From Elephas maximus indicus (lineage: Eukaryota; Chordata; Mammalia; Proboscidea; Elephantidae), in contig NC_064830.1 of NCBI RefSeq assembly GCF_024166365.1, positions 89,706,968-89,770,967 of the forward strand: a DNA stretch of 64,000 bases, read 5' to 3'. The stretch's first letter is position 1; every line of letters begins with the position of its first letter. The notes beneath the pieces were generated by a model. The model did no database searches. It saw only the letters and a list, made by a program, of their open reading frames with translations, and was not told the origin of the DNA. The translations under genes were made by a program, and so were the position numbers. Shown here in pieces: positions 33,601-46,170 of this stretch.

Positions 33601-36600
33601 ACCTTGGCGACAGACCCCATAAGTGGAAGCCTTTTGGTAAGATTTTGTGTAGGGTAATATCAGAGCCTGTGAAGCTCGATGCTAGGAAAGAGAGGCTGAA
33701 AAGAAAGAAATGGAGAAAAAAAACCCACAGAAGGTTAAAGGCATTAAAGAGATCCAGATTTCATCAGTGTTTATTGAGAACCAACTATAAACCAAAAAAA
33801 CCCAAACCCAGTGCCATTGAGTCAATTCTGACTCATAGCGACCCTATAGGACAGAGTAGAACTGCCCCATAGAGTTTCCAAGGAGCGCCTGGCAGATTCG
33901 AACTGCCGACCCTTTGATTAGCAGCTGTAGCACTTAACCACTACGCCACCAGGGTTTCCAGAACCAACTATAAACCAACTATTTTCAAGACCTGACTTAC
34001 CTCAGTTTTTTTTTCCCAATTATGAAACATCTGTGACCATTTTGATATACAAGATGATTTTTGGTGGTACACAGACTTTTAACATTTTAATAGCTACATA
34101 CATTGAAGGGCTTATTGGAAAAAAATATACAACAAGCACATCAAACTTGTGATTTCTTGAATTATATTGTTTAGGATGAGACTAAAGTAAATTTAAAGGA
34201 ATATATTAAGAAAATAATAGTATGGATGATAGCCCCATATGGCAGAAATTGTGAAGTGATACACAAATGCGCAAAGCTTAGTAACACTGCCTTGCCTTTG
34301 ATAACCCTCAAGACAGTCAGATGAGATAGGAATCAGTATACACATTTTACACATGAAGAAACAGGGGACCAAAGAGGTTAAGAGACTTTGCCAATGTCCC
34401 ATGATTGCGAAGTGGTAGATCCAGTATTTGAATCAAATTCCCATTTGATTCCAAGTCTATTGTTCTTTCCAATTCATCCCAGTAGCATCCTTCTGACACA
34501 GCTATGTGAGAGATAGAAGACTGAGTGAAATATTGAGAGATAGAAAGACTAAGTGAGCTCCAGTATATAACTGGATTTCTATGCCAGGCATTGTGCTAGG
34601 TTCTGATGGGGTAAGGGGAGTGAGATACAAAGATGACCATAAGAGCCCTGACTTTCAAGAAACTATTGTCTAGCAAGAAAGTCATAAGTGAGAGAAACAG
34701 CATGTATATTCTGGAAATTGTGAGTGATTTGGCGTAAATACAGAATGTGTTGTTGGGAATGGGTGAGGGTGGGCCTATAAATATAGGCTAGTGCCCAAGT
34801 GTAACTAATTTTGGATGCCACGTTAAGGAGTTTAGACTTTATTCTACAGGCCATGAGTGTCCGATGATCCACAGCACTGGTAGTAGTGACAGAGAGGCAG
34901 ATATAAGACATCGTGGAGGCAAAATTAACTGGTTGTCTTGGTAACCAGTTAGATGTAAGGAGTGAGGGAGAAGGGCCGTGACGCTGAAGATTTTTGTTCT
35001 TGACTAATGTTGACCAAAAGATGTACAGTAGGAGGAAACCTCAACCCTTTTACCTTTGCTTCCTTTAGGCCTGTGACCCTGGGCTGTCTCGGGCATGTGA
35101 CCAGAATATCTATCTAAGTGGCCAGTGTTACCTCTTCCACCAGAATCTGGGGAGCCCTGTGCATCAAGGACGCCCTGGTTATCAGGGTAAGCCACCACAA
35201 TCCATGGGTGAAAAAGACCCCAGAGGTGGGGAGCCAGTGGGTTAAAATGCCTCCAAGTGGCTGTCGTACCTGAAACCGGCATAGCAGCCCAAATAATGGA
35301 GACACTTCACCAGGTCCCTTTATGTCTGGCCTCTGCAGAATGTATAAAGGGCAACGTAGACCTGGTGTTTCTGTTTGATGGCTCAAGGAGCATGCAGCCA
35401 GATGAATTTCAGAAAATTGTGGACTTCATGAAGGATGTGATGAAGAAACTCAGCAACACGTCCTACCAGGTACATGTATTAGAATTCTTGGCTGCAAGCA
35501 ACAGTTGCCTATCTGAACTAGCTTAAGCCTTTATAGAAAATTTAATATGAGGTGTCTCTAGAACCTAAGAGAATGACTATAACTGGACCTCAGGAAGGAA
35601 CAAAAATCAGGGAGTAGAAAGCTGCTAGGACTTTCTAGTTCTCATTTCTGCTTCTTTCTGTGTTTTTGCTTCCCTCTTCTTTCTCCGTAGACTGGCTCCT
35701 TCAGCTTCCTTGGGTCACATGAGCTTATAAAAGCTCCCATGTTCACATGTTAAAGTTCCAAGATGGTTTTTTGCCTTCTTCTTAACTCCTGCCTTTGCAA
35801 ATTTTGAATTTTCAGGGAAGAGATTCTGACTGACTTAGCTTCAGTCAGATGAACCTCCCTAGTTTAGCCAACTGTACCCAGTTTAACAGGGTTACTCAGC
35901 AGGAATATGGCTACTGGGAACCATCACTTTTGATTAAACAGGCAGACTCAGAAAACAGGAGTTCAGCAAAAAACACTACATAAGGAAGCAGGGACTTATT
36001 TAATTTTATTTCTATGTTTGTTTATATATTGCCTCATTTTCCAAAGAATGATTTGAGGCAGGAATGTGGAGTTGAGTGGCCCAGATCCTAGACAAGAAGT
36101 AGAGATTGGAGCAGATAAGTGGAACTTACATGTAACTACACATCATTTCTTCCTTCCTTTTCTAGTTTGCTGCTGTTCAGTTTTCCACAACCTACAAAAC
36201 AGAATTTAATTTCTTGGATTATGTTGGGCAGAAGGACCCTGATACCCTGCTGGCCAAAGTAAAACACATGGCCCAGTTGACCAACACCTTTGGTGCTATC
36301 AACTATGTCGCGTGAGTTCCTTTTTGCAGGAGAGAGCCTATCCATTTTAGCCCCTTCCAGTTGCAAGGTGCAGAAACTCACATGGGTTGGCTCAGCCAGG
36401 GGCAGTTTGTTGTGAGAATTCAAGTGGAGTAATGTTAGGCAAGGTTTTTTTGATTGTAAGTAACAGAAATCCACTCTATACTGACTAAATACAAAAGGGA
36501 AATTCTTGGGAGGATTCAGTGGCAGCTCATGAAACTTTGGAACAGGAAGTGTTGTCAGGCCTCATGAGAAAGTAGAACCAGGATCTGGAAAGTGTGAACC

Positions 36601-39600
36601 TAGGCAGCCACAGTGGGAGGTCAGTTTCTGAAGCCATGGTATGAAGAAAAATCTCAAATAGTCAAAATTATACTTGAAGAATTCCTCGAATTGTTTATAA
36701 AATTCAGCATACTCAAGTCTCACATTGGAGGCTGGCATACCTTGATTTCCTAAATTCAACACAGAAAAATCTTTCCCTCAGAGTTGGATCAGATTGCCGT
36801 GTTTAAATTGAGCCCTGGATGAAAGTAGTTGGATTATGTTGAGGACCATACTGTATTAAAACTAAAATATAAAAACAAGCCTATCTTTAAACATTAGGGT
36901 GGCCACGAGAACACTGAACTGATTTGAGGCAGAGGAGAATGACATATCTCCTATCTCACAATCACCCTGGGCAGACACTCCAACTGAGTAAAATACAGGA
37001 AGGATTTCACGCACTATTTCACTGATTTTTCTAATTTTCATTTCTTTGCCAAGCATGTATAGTTGAATTTGCATAAGTTAAACATGCATGTAATACACTT
37101 CCTTGAGACTTTCCCCATGTGTTTCCAGCTCTTTTCTTCTGGGGCTCACTTGGTCTGCCATGTCTACTCTATTCTTCTCTATCTGTAGACAGCTTTGGTA
37201 TATAAAGGGTCAAACATATGTCCACTCAAAAAATGGCAGCCCCAGTTCTCCAGTTCAGATGAACAACCTGAATTCCAGCTTCCAAGACAGAAAATCTAAT
37301 CGGCCAGTCTTGAGTCAGGTGTCCGTGGATCCACTAAGCTATGGCCTGGTCTACACTGTGGCATAGGGTCACCTAGAACAAACAGGGATTCTAAGGTCCC
37401 CCTTCTATGGGCAGGGGGTTGTTCCTGGAGAAAGGGGAGGGGGAGACACCCTAAAAGGTGTCAATTGTGGAAGCAAAAAGAGATGGTCATGGGAATTTAT
37501 TTAACAAATATTTCTTGACCACCCACTGTGTTGACAAACTTTCTGTGAAGAGTCAGACAGCAAATATTTTAGGCTTTGCTGGCCAGGTATGGTCTCTGTT
37601 GCATATTCATCTTTGTGTTTATGGCCCTGTGTAAATAATAATCAGCCCAAAGCTTATCCCCAAAATGTGAAGATAATTCACATCTCCGCTTTTCTCCATC
37701 CCTGACACCAGTCACTCACACGACATTTCTCTTTCTCTCACTCCCCAACTACCCAGAGTTAGATCTTTACAAAATGACTGCTTGCACAGTCCTCTTGTGA
37801 CCAGCCACCCAAAGCTGGTTCCTTACAAATCAGGACTCTGTCCTTGTAATCAACTACCAAATAGGCAGATGTCAGGCACTGCTGGCTTTCACTACCCCTG
37901 GTGCGTTCGATAATTCACTAGAATGACTCACCGAACTCACAGAAAAAGGCATACTCACTATAAGTTTTTAATATAACCACAAAAGGGTACATGCGAAGAG
38001 ACACACAGATGAGATCAGAAAGGAGTGTTTGGCACGGAGCTTCATGTCCCCAGAGACATGCTAGTCCTCCCACGTGCATCATCAATCCGGAAGCTCGAAA
38101 GGGAGCTCCAAGGCCTAGGGTCCTTTATAATAGTTATTGGGGCCTCCATGTATATGCATGACTGGAATCTTAATGTGTAGTCAACGATTGGTTGAATCAC
38201 TGAATATCCATGACTGATTCCTTCATGCCCCCCTTCTTTTTCCTGAAGTTAGCTTTCCAGATGTGGTGCCTTGGGCTCCCACCTCATTTACACATATTTA
38301 AGTGTTGCCTAGGGAGCCCTGGTGACACAGTGGTTAAAGCACTCGGCTGCCAACCAAAAGGTCGGCAATTTGAACCCACCAGCCAATATGCAGGAGAAAG
38401 GTGTGGCAGTCTGCTTCTGTAAAGATTTACAGCATTGGAAACCCTATGAAGCGGTTCTACTCTGTCCTACAGGGTGGCTATGAGTTGGAATCTACTTGAC
38501 AGCAGTGGATGGAAGTATTGCCTCGCAGTTTTATGAAAAAACACCTTGGATTGCTGGGGAATTTCAAGCACTATTTTCAGAAACCAGAGACAAAAGGCCA
38601 AATCTAGTTCTTTGTCTCACAAACCCTTTAAAAATATGGAAAGCATTCTTAGTTCATGGATTGTACAAAAACAAACCGTAGGCTGGATTTGACTCGTGGG
38701 TTGTTGTTTGCCAATCCATATTCTAGGTGCTGGGAATATAAAAAACCAGTTTCCATTGAACTGATTCCGACTCTTGGTGATCCCATGTGTGTTAGAGTAG
38801 AACTGTGCTCCATAGGGTTTTCATGACTGATTTTTTGGAAGTTGACTTCCAGACCTTTCTTTCAAGGCACCTCCAGGTGGACTTGAACCTCGGTTGGCAC
38901 CGAGCACATTAACCATTTCCACTACCCAGGGACTCCACTAGGAGTATCGCAGGAACAAAACAGACAAAAATCTCTGCCCTCTTGGAGCTTGATATCCTAG
39001 TAGTGGAAAGAAATATAATAAACAGGATAAATAATTAAATTAGGTTAATATAGTAGAAGGTGTATGTATTATAAAGAAAAGTAAAGCAATATTCCATAAA
39101 AAGAACAGGGAAGGTTATGTTTAAGCAAAGACTAGTTGGAGCTGAGGAAGTGAGCTACACGGATACCTGGGGAAAGGCCATTCCAGGCAAAGGGACTTGC
39201 AAAGACCCTGAGGTGAGAACATGCTTAGGATGTTCAAAGAAGAGCCAGGATGCCAGTGTGGCTAGAGAGAAGTAATGGAGGGGGGAAAGTAGTAGGAGAT
39301 GAGGTGAAAGAGATAATGGGAATTGGGATCAACAGGGACCTAGAGGCCAGAGTGAGGGTTTTGGCTTTTCCTCTGAATACAATGAAAAGTCATTGGAGGT
39401 TTTGAGCAGAGGAGTGACATAATCTTATTTATGTTTTTAAAAGGACCCCTCTGGCTGCAATATTGATATTAGACTGCAGTGGGGCAAGGGTGGAAGCAGA
39501 GAGGCCAGTTAGGGAGGCTATTGAAAAATCCAGATGAGAGATGATGGTGGTTTAAACCAGGGCGGGAATCCAGGAACTGGAGCCATGATAGGCACAATCC

Positions 39601-42600
39601 ATATGGATGGAGTTTGGAGAAATGTTTTGGACCCAAGATAGAACTAGAGGTCTTAACAGCAGACGTTTGAGGTCCTGCTCATCAGTGTTCTGCTGTGAGT
39701 ACGGCCTGCTTCTCTGTCTTTGGCAGCTTCTAAGTAGCTTTCCCACCCTCCTTTCTATATCTCATCCACCTCCCACAATGGCTTTTCCAGTCTCATCATG
39801 TGGCTTTCAGCTTCTGCTACCAAGTCAGTCATTTCACAAGGCATGGGTGGTGGATTGGCTGCTCTTGGATTAATTGTCCATCTCTGGTTATCTGTGGAGG
39901 TGGGGAAGGAGGGGTCACATTGTTCACCCAACTGCCTTCAGAAGGAAGCTGTGGCAGGGCAGGATTTTTGAGCCTTGGCCTGTCCGGTATTGGACAGGCC
40001 CTTCCCTTTATTTTATCCTTTATTAAGCATGAGCACCTACTCTGTGCCAAGAGTTAGCAAAGCAAACATGGTCCTTTCCTTGAGGAACTCAGGGTTTAGA
40101 GGGAAAACTGAGACAGAAACCAGCCGTTACAGTTCCCAGGATAAGTACTGTAGTTGCGATCTCTGGGCAGCTTGGGGATGGTAGGGAAGGCAGAGGTGAC
40201 ACTATATGAGCTTGCTCTGGAAGAGTGGCTTTTCAGTGTTTTTTGGCCAAGAACTCTTTTTTTTTTTTTTCCTTTGAAATCTCACCAACATACTGAACGG
40301 ATTAAAACTGATGAAAGCATAGTCACTGTGTGATTGAAGTGGAGGGAACCTGGAGTCACCCCTCGCAAAGCCTCATCTTACTGCCCATGGACCCCTGAGA
40401 TAGTCTATGAACAGCCTAGAATACAGTTTGAAGACCACTAGTCTAGAAGGAGAGGTGTGGCAGCAAAGATGAGGTGGAAGGTTCGGAGGAGAACGTTGAA
40501 GGTTTGGAGTATCTGGCTGAGAAATATGAGAAGGACTTTTGCATAGTGAGAGGACAATTATCTGATGAAGAACACCGGTAGAAGCGGGGAGGAGGTGGGA
40601 GGGAGAAGACCCAGGTTTGGGAGGAGTCTCTCACATCCCTCCTTCTTGAACACAGGACAAAGGTGTTCCAGCAGAAGCTGGGGGCCCGGCCAGATGCCAC
40701 CAAAGTGCTCATCATCATCACAGACGGGGAAGCCACTGACAAAGGCAGCATTGATGTAGCCAAAGACATCATCCGCTACATCATTGGGGTATGGGCCCCT
40801 AGGCTCCTGGCTCCTTCTCATGTCTCATCTCTCCCTCTCCTCTTCTTGAATCCCATTCCCCTTTCTGCTGGGGAGCTGGGAGTTGTGAAAATAATAGAAA
40901 ACTGGTCTGAGATTCTGGGGATGCCAGCTCTTCACTCCCTCACAGATTGGGAAGCATTTTCAGAAACAGGAAAGTCAGGAGACACTCCACAAATTTGCCT
41001 CGAAACCCACGAAGGAGTTTGTAAAGATTTTGGACACGTTCGAGAAGCTTAAAGGTCTATTCACTGAGCTGCAAAAGAAGATCTATGTCATTGAGGGTGA
41101 GTGGCAGACACTGGGAGGGAACATTCAGGAGATTGTGTACAGAGACATTGTCATTGTTATACAGACACAGTGAATCATAACAAGCACTTACTATCTGACT
41201 CTGTGACAGAGCTCTCCTGAGAAAGGCCTCTAGAAGGCATTTAAGCAAGGGTGATAAAGTGGCTGCTGATATTTCTCTTCAAAATTCCGTCTTTCTTTTG
41301 GAGCCTAGTTTGATCCAGGGTAAGGCCCAGGAATGACCTTTGTCTTCTTGATGTCACCTGAGCCCTGCAGAATGACTATAATTCCTTCCCACCCTAGCTC
41401 AACTCTCACTTCACTCATCCTAGCTCCAAATTACTTAAGATGTTGCCAAGCAAACAGGGACCCAGTGTGAGGACACCACAGGCTCTCTTCCTTGGCTCAG
41501 AAAAAGAAAAGAAAGTCGAAGCCCTGGTGGCATAATGGTTAAGAGCTTGGCTGCTAACCAAAAGACCAGCAGTTAAACTCCACCAGCTGCTCCTTGAAAA
41601 CCCTATTGGACAGTTCTACATTGCTCTACAGGGTCACTGTGAATTGGAATTGACTCAACGGCAATGGGTTTGGTTTGGCTTGGTTTGGTTATTGCAGTCA
41701 CTAGGTGGAGAGCTGGCTATAGGAGGGTATTTCCTCAAGAAGCTTAGTCTGCTAAAAAAGACATGATTCCCACGGGCAAATCCCCTTTGATAGGACACAG
41801 CCTTAGTTGAAGAAGCAATGTGGTATATATAATCGAACCAGGTAGACATACTTAAGAATCCACTCTGCCTCTGACTTGCTGTGTGACAAACCAGGTCATT
41901 TTCCCTCTCTGAGCCTCATTGTATGGCTCTGCTAAACGAGGACAACACCAGCCTTACGGGGCTGATTAGGGTTTAATTTCTGAGCAAGATGGTGTATTGT
42001 AGGCTCTCTATAAATGGTAGCTCTTATATCTAACCCTTATCCCCTACCCTGCCCTGACTAGCTCTTGCCCTCCAATCTTAGTTTAGATGTCCTTTCCTTT
42101 GATAAGTTCTTGCTGATCTCCCAAGCTTGGTTTATGTGCTTCTTCCCATGTGTGCTGCTAAACCCACCGCATGTTTCCTATCAGAGCCCTGTTACACTGT
42201 GCTCTGCTGTCTACTCAATCTCTGCCTCCCACACTAAATTGTGAGGATGGTCATATCAAGTATTGCGTGTGCTTTTTCACCATCATATCCGTAGCAGCAA
42301 ATATTTAGTTACTCTAGATATTTATTCAACGAATGAGGAAGTCATCATAATAATTGCTAAATTTCTTGGAAGCTTACCTGTAACCAAAAAAACCCCACTG
42401 CCGTCAAGTCGATTTCAACTCATAGTGACCCTATAGGACAGAGTGGAACCACCACATAGGGTTTCCAAGGAGCAGCTGGTGGATTCAAGCTGCCGACCTT
42501 TTGGTTAGCCGCCGATCTCTTAACCACTGCGCCTCCAGGACTCCCACAAGTAACAAGTACTTTATATTACTTAATTCAGTCCTCTCAGCATCTTTGTAAG

Positions 42601-45600
42601 GCTGGTGGTATTTCCATATTATTAATTCATTCTTGCAACAACCATGTATTAGGCGTGCAACTAAGACACATAGGGATTTTGCCAAAGCAGAGCTCACGTT
42701 CAAGTTGGATAGAGAAAGCTGATCAACAAGTGAACAAACATGACAACTAAAGATTGTGTTATGTCCTATAAAGAAAATGAATAAAGTGATAAGATAGATT
42801 TAACTCGGAGAGGCCACTTTAGATAGGCTTTTCAAAGAAGACCTATCTGAGGTGATTTTTGAGTTGAAATATGAGAAACAAACAGCCATGTGAAGATTAT
42901 GGGCAAAGGACAGGGAGAAGAGCAAATGCAAAGTCCAGGAGGTGGGAAAGGGCTTGGCATGTTGACAGAATTCAAAAGGTCAGTGTGAGTGGGGCATAGT
43001 AAGTAAGGGAGAGAGGAGGTTGGAGAGAAGGTGGGAAGCTTCTAGACCCTCATAAGGAGTTTAGATTCTAGTCCAAAGAGCAATAGAAAGTAATGCAGTT
43101 TTTAAGAAAGGGAGAAATGTCATCTGATACACATTTTTTAAAAAGATTACCCTAGCTTGCTCTGTGGAGAAAAGCATGGAAGGGGGGGAGGAATGGAAAC
43201 AGAGACCAAATTAGTGAGCTATTGCGTCAGCCAAGATATGAGGATGGCTTAGACCAGTGTGCCGCCAGTACACATTGTTCAGAGAAGGGAATGGCTGTAT
43301 TCTGGAGGTAGAACCAGCAGGATTTGGTGATGGGTTAGAGATAAAAGAGAGAAAAAGGAAGAAACAAGGCTGATCCCTTGGTTTTTAGCCTCATTTACTA
43401 GGTGGGTGGTGGTGCCATTCTTTGAAGTGGGGAAGCCTTAGTAGGAGCAGAAATCCAGAGCTGCATTTTAGACACGCTGAGGTGAAGTTCAGGGACTCAT
43501 AGAGCTTTATATGAGAAAGCCAACTGAGAGTTAAATCACTGCCCAGGTTCGTCTAACTCACATTCTTTCCTCTCACCCAAAAGTAAATTCTTTCTGGTCC
43601 TTTCATGAGCATCACAGTTTTTACTGCCCCTTGGGTCTCAGCTTCTTTCTTCTCTACTTGTCCCTCAGGCACAAGCAAACAGGATCTGACATCCTTCAAC
43701 ATGGAGCTGTCCTCCAGCGGGATCAGCGCTGACCTCAACCACGTGAGTGGTGGGACAGAAGTGGGGGGCCTCAGGGGTAGGAGCTGAAGAGTGTGTTGTG
43801 GGCATGGAGCCCACTCCAGGAGGATGGCTGACCCCCGCTCACCTTCTCTGGATAGAACCGTGGAGTTGTGGGGGCAGTTGGAGCCAAGGACTGGACTGGG
43901 GGCTTTCTAGACCTGAAGGCAGACCTGCAGGATGACATATTTGTTGGGAAGGAGCCACTGACACAGGAAGCAAGAACAGGATACTTGGGTGAGTACTTTT
44001 CTTTTTTGGCAAGTATTTTGGTTTTCAGGGGCAGAGTCACTCACATTGGCTTTCAGAATAGTGATGAAAGCAATTAAGCAACCAGCCTGAACAACTCAGA
44101 GTTCAAATATGGTTATAACATCTTTTTTTTGGAATCCCTGGGTGGTGCAAATAGCCAACGCTCTCGGCTGCTTATTGAAAGGTTGAAGGTTGGAGTCCAC
44201 CCAGAGGTACCTCGGAAGAAAGGCACGGCAATCTACTTCTGAAAAAGCAGCCACAGAAAACCTTATGGAGCACAGCTCTCCTCTGACATACTAGTACTGG
44301 TATAACATTTTAATTTTTCCAGTTAATCACTTGAGCCCTCACCTGTCTTAGTAGTAGGAGGACTAGTGGCTCCTTCTTGAGGCTTCATCCTCTTGAATTG
44401 TCCAAGAACTCCAGAGGTTTATTCAGTTTTGAAATTCCTTTGATGCGAAACATAAAGGAAATTAGAGTCTGGTCAAACCACAGTTGCTCTTGTTTTTCTC
44501 TGCCTCATGATGGCATTGCTGAAGTCTTGTCCTGCAGAGGCTTGTTGACCCAAGGTGACACCAGGCTCAGGTGACAGAGGGGCCTCACCCATGTGCTCTG
44601 AGGTTGTAGATCTTTGAACTCAATTCCTATCATCAGCCCATCCCAAGGTACAAGCTGGTTCCAAGAGCACCCAGATAGGACTGCTTCCGGGTTCTTCTTT
44701 CTCACCTTCCCTCCACCCTGCCTCATCCATGACCACTTACTGGGGCGTGATCACTCCTTTGTTAAACTCTCAGAGCACAAAGGTCTTACTGAATTCTTTC
44801 CTTGGGAAAATTAGTGCTGCTCACCTTGCATCCATCCCTCTAAGGAGTGGATTTTTTTTTTCTTTTTTTTTTTTACTTTCTTTCCTGAATAAATATTATA
44901 TGCCAGGCACTGTTTTGAGCACTTCACATTATTAAAATATTTCATCTTGTTTTATCCTTACAACAACCCTGTGAGGAAGTATTTTTGTTATCTCTATTTT
45001 ACACAGGGAGAAATAGAACCAAGGAGACTTTAAGTAACTTGCCCAGGGTTCACTTACAGCTCCATTAGTAGCTGGAGCCCAGGTATTCTAGGCCAGATTC
45101 TAAAAAATTAACCGCTATGCTTACTGTCTTCAAGGTGGTGTAGTGGTTAAGAGCTATATCTGCTAACCAAAAGGTCAGCAGTTCAAATCCACCAGGCGCT
45201 CCTTGGAAATTCTATGAGGCAGTTCTCCTCTGTCCTATAGGGTTGCTATGAATCTGAATCAACTCGACAGCAATGCGTCAGTTGGTCTTACTGCCTTCAA
45301 AGTGGTTTTCTGTTCTTGAGTATACTACAAATAGCTGGCAACTTTGCTCACTTAAAAAGAGGAAAAAACTCCAGTTTAATATCTAGTTTGCACCCTACTA
45401 TATTATAATATATATTATACCCCCCAAAACCAAACCTACTGCCATGAAGTCAATTCTGACTCATAGCAACCCTACAGGACAGAGGAGAACTGCCCCATGG
45501 GGTTTCCAAGGCTGTAAATCTTTGTGGAAGCAAATTGCCAAATCTTTCTCTCAGGGAGCAGCTGGTAGGTTCAAACCACTGACCTTTTGGTTAGCAGCTG

Positions 45601-46134
45601 AGCACTTCATATATATATGTGAGTGTGTACACACCTTTTGGTTAGCAGCTGAGCACTTCATATATATGTGTGTGTGTATGTGCATGTGTATAATATTCCA
45701 CATTATATATTCTATAATACGGAGCCCTGGTGGTACAGTGGTTAGGAGCGCAGCTGCTAACCAAAAGGTTGGCAGTTCGACTCCACCAGCTGTTCCTGGG
45801 AAACTCTATAGGGCACTTCTACTCTGTCCTATAGGGGTGCTATGAGTCAGAATAGATTCAACCAACGGCAATAAAATTTTTTTTCTTTTGTATACTATAT
45901 ATTGCACAGGGAGAGAGAGAGAGACCAAGTCCCTGGGTAGCACAAACAGTTAAGTGCTCTGCTGCTAACCAAAAGGTTGGCAGTTTGAGTCACCCAGAGG
46001 CACCTCAGAAGAAAGGCCTGGCAACCTACTTCCAAGAAAAGAAAAATCGGCCACTGAAAAGCCTATGGAGCCTAGTTCTACTCTAACATACATGGGGTCG
46101 CCATGAGTTGGAATCGCTTGAGGGCAATTGGTTT

Positions 46135-46170
<36 letters not shown>

